Shown in pieces: positions 6,015-6,899 of a stretch of 6,899 bases of DNA. The stretch's first letter is position 1. Each line of letters begins with the position of its first letter. Under the pieces are notes generated by a model that was given only the letters and a program-made list of their open reading frames with translations, was not told the origin of the DNA and searched no databases. The stretch spans positions 1 through 6,899 of the forward strand of contig DLPA01000133.1 of assembly GCA_002479815.1 (NCBI GenBank), in the 5' to 3' direction. The translations under genes and the position numbers were made by a program. The stretch is from a bacterium UBA7470. GTDB taxonomy: Bacteria; Pseudomonadota; Gammaproteobacteria; Burkholderiales; Burkholderiaceae_C.

Positions 6015-6812
6015 TCAGCCCCCTGCCACGACAGCCGCCCGCTCTGCGGTGGTTTGGGCGACTTTGTTGCGAACGTACAGGGGCTGTACTTCTGCGGCGC
6101 TCACCGCTTGCCCTGAATGCCACAACGCGGGAGCCAAGCGCAGCAAGGCCGCAGCAGTCGGCCATGCCTGAAGGCAGTGGGTGGCCTTGATGCGTTCCCC
6201 GATACCCGCCATCAGCGTCAGATCGGCCCAGACATTTCCGGCCCACAGATGCGTGTCTTCAAGGGGCACGGTGGGCCGTGCGTCGACCAAGTGAGTCGGC
6301 GTACACAAAGCCGGTCCGGCGACACACACCGCTTGAGCCACTGCCGCATGATCAAAGCGATAACTCGCCACATACACCTCCCCCATGCGTGCGTCCAACA
6401 CGGCCGTGATCCACAAACGCTCGCCTTGGCTATTTTTCGTTTTGAGCCACTCATAACGCGCTTCTTCAGCCACCGCCAACAAGGTGTCCACCGCCAACAC
6501 GGGCAAACCCTGAGGGTGTGCTGCGCTGCGTACCCCATAGGCCAATCCTTGCGCCACAGCACACGCAGTACGCAAGCCTGTAAAGGCACCTGGCCCGTGT
6601 CCAAGCACCAACGCATCCAATTCATCCAAAGAAAGAGCCGCCTGTTGTAACAGGTGTTGAAGGGTCGGCAAGAGCGTATGCGAGGCTTGCGCGCCCCCCG
6701 CTGCCTCATGCAGCCACTGCCCTTGTGTGTGGCCTGCGGTGTTGACCCTCAGACCGACACTCATGTGTTGCGTACTGGTTTCCAATGCTAAAAATCGCAA
6801 GATAAGTCCCAT
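6015..6812 (-). CDS. tsaB: tRNA threonylcarbamoyladenosine biosynthesis protein TsaB
   Basis: Non-catalytic ASKHA-fold partner of TsaD. With TsaE it helps move the threonylcarbamoyl group to A37 of ANN-decoding tRNAs in the cytoplasm. The 265-residue product starts with FLALETST (7-14), the first strand and phosphate-loop region of the fold. It carries the family hallmark GPGAFTGLR (73-81), VLDARMGEVY (138-147), and the ending PLYVRNKVAQTTAER (244-258) seen in beta-proteobacterial TsaB. Length is somewhat above the E. coli protein (231). The ATG at 6812 has no clear Shine-Dalgarno sequence, and a TTG four codons later would also precede the conserved strand, so the exact start is uncertain. 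rimI follows after two bases, consistent with co-transcription. tsaB appears to be the first gene of the operon as far as the window shows. Confidence 0.94.
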   Translation of the reverse strand: MGLILRFLALETSTQHMSVGLRVNTAGHTQGQWLHEAAGGAQASHTLLPTLQHLLQQAALSLDELDALVLGHGPGAFTGLRTACAVAQGLAYGVRSAAHPQGLPVLAVDTLLAVAEEARYEWLKTKNSQGERLWITAVLDARMGEVYVASYRFDHAAVAQAVCVAGPALCTPTHLVDARPTVPLEDTHLWAGNVWADLTLMAGIGERIKATHCLQAWPTAAALLRLAPALWHSGQAVSAAEVQPLYVRNKVAQTTAERAAVVAGG

Positions 6813-6899
6813 CTATTGATAACCACAAAATCGCCGTCCACGCGCATGAATAGCCCGCTATTGATGGCGATTGGTTTCCTTCGACGCATGGCAGTCGGT
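6813..6899. other. Unassigned region upstream of tsaB, possibly with a divergent gene start
   Basis: No gene can be supported in these 87 bases. A plus-strand frame opens at ATG 6846 and runs to the edge (MNSPLLMAIGFLRRMAVG), and two minus-strand frames are also open across most of it, so it could be a divergent gene start, the 3' end of a gene preceding tsaB, or non-coding. AATAGC-CC-GCTATT at 6849-6862 is a short near-palindrome, and CTATTGAT occurs at 6813-6820 and again at 6858-6865. Confidence 0.3.

Noticed and set aside
6013..6246. Longer rimI with 78 extra N-terminal codons
   Set aside because: The extra part overlaps the conserved end of tsaB in another frame and has no GNAT similarity; the ATG at 6012 has a good ribosome binding site.
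6117..6650. Plus-strand open frame of 177 codons
   Set aside because: Antisense to tsaB, including its conserved VLDARMGEVY region; Arg/His/Gln-rich shadow sequence.

Overview
The window looks like a chromosomal segment of a betaproteobacterium, most likely Burkholderiales. The basis is the compact tsaB-rimI-udg order, the moderately high GC content (judged by eye), and a filamentous-haemagglutinin-type adhesin of the kind common in that order. The genus cannot be fixed from the sequence. All convincing genes lie on the minus strand, so transcription reads from the right end to the left.

Right third (4574-6812): three tightly packed housekeeping genes. tsaB (threonylcarbamoyl-adenosine tRNA modification) is followed after 2 bases by rimI (N-alpha-acetyltransferase of the GNAT family). 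rimI overlaps the next gene by an ATGA, and that gene encodes a family 4 iron-sulfur uracil-DNA glycosylase with a long Pro/Ala-rich N-terminal linker. The spacing implies one translationally coupled operon. Positions 6813-6899 hold a short region in front of tsaB with no gene I can assign.

Middle (4398-4573): a 176-base gap. It holds a weak possible terminator for the operon, a perfect 8-bp inverted repeat with a 14-base spacer, a plausible sigma-70 promoter and a strong ribosome binding site, all pointing towards the adhesin.

Left two thirds (1-4397): a single uninterrupted minus-strand reading frame of at least 1465 codons that runs off the left edge. It encodes a TpsA-like exoprotein. 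In order it has a long basic N-terminal region and signal peptide, a haemagglutination-activity (TPS) domain, a conserved GRWLLDP boundary motif, a Cys/Pro-rich hinge, a beta-helix passenger with about seven degenerate 28-residue repeats, more beta-helix, and at the left edge an Ig/cadherin-like module. Its eight cysteines all fall in four close pairs. No TpsB transporter gene is in view. There is no sign of a CRISPR array, transposase, tRNA or rRNA. The accessory interest lies in the adhesin's mixed architecture and in its promoter region.
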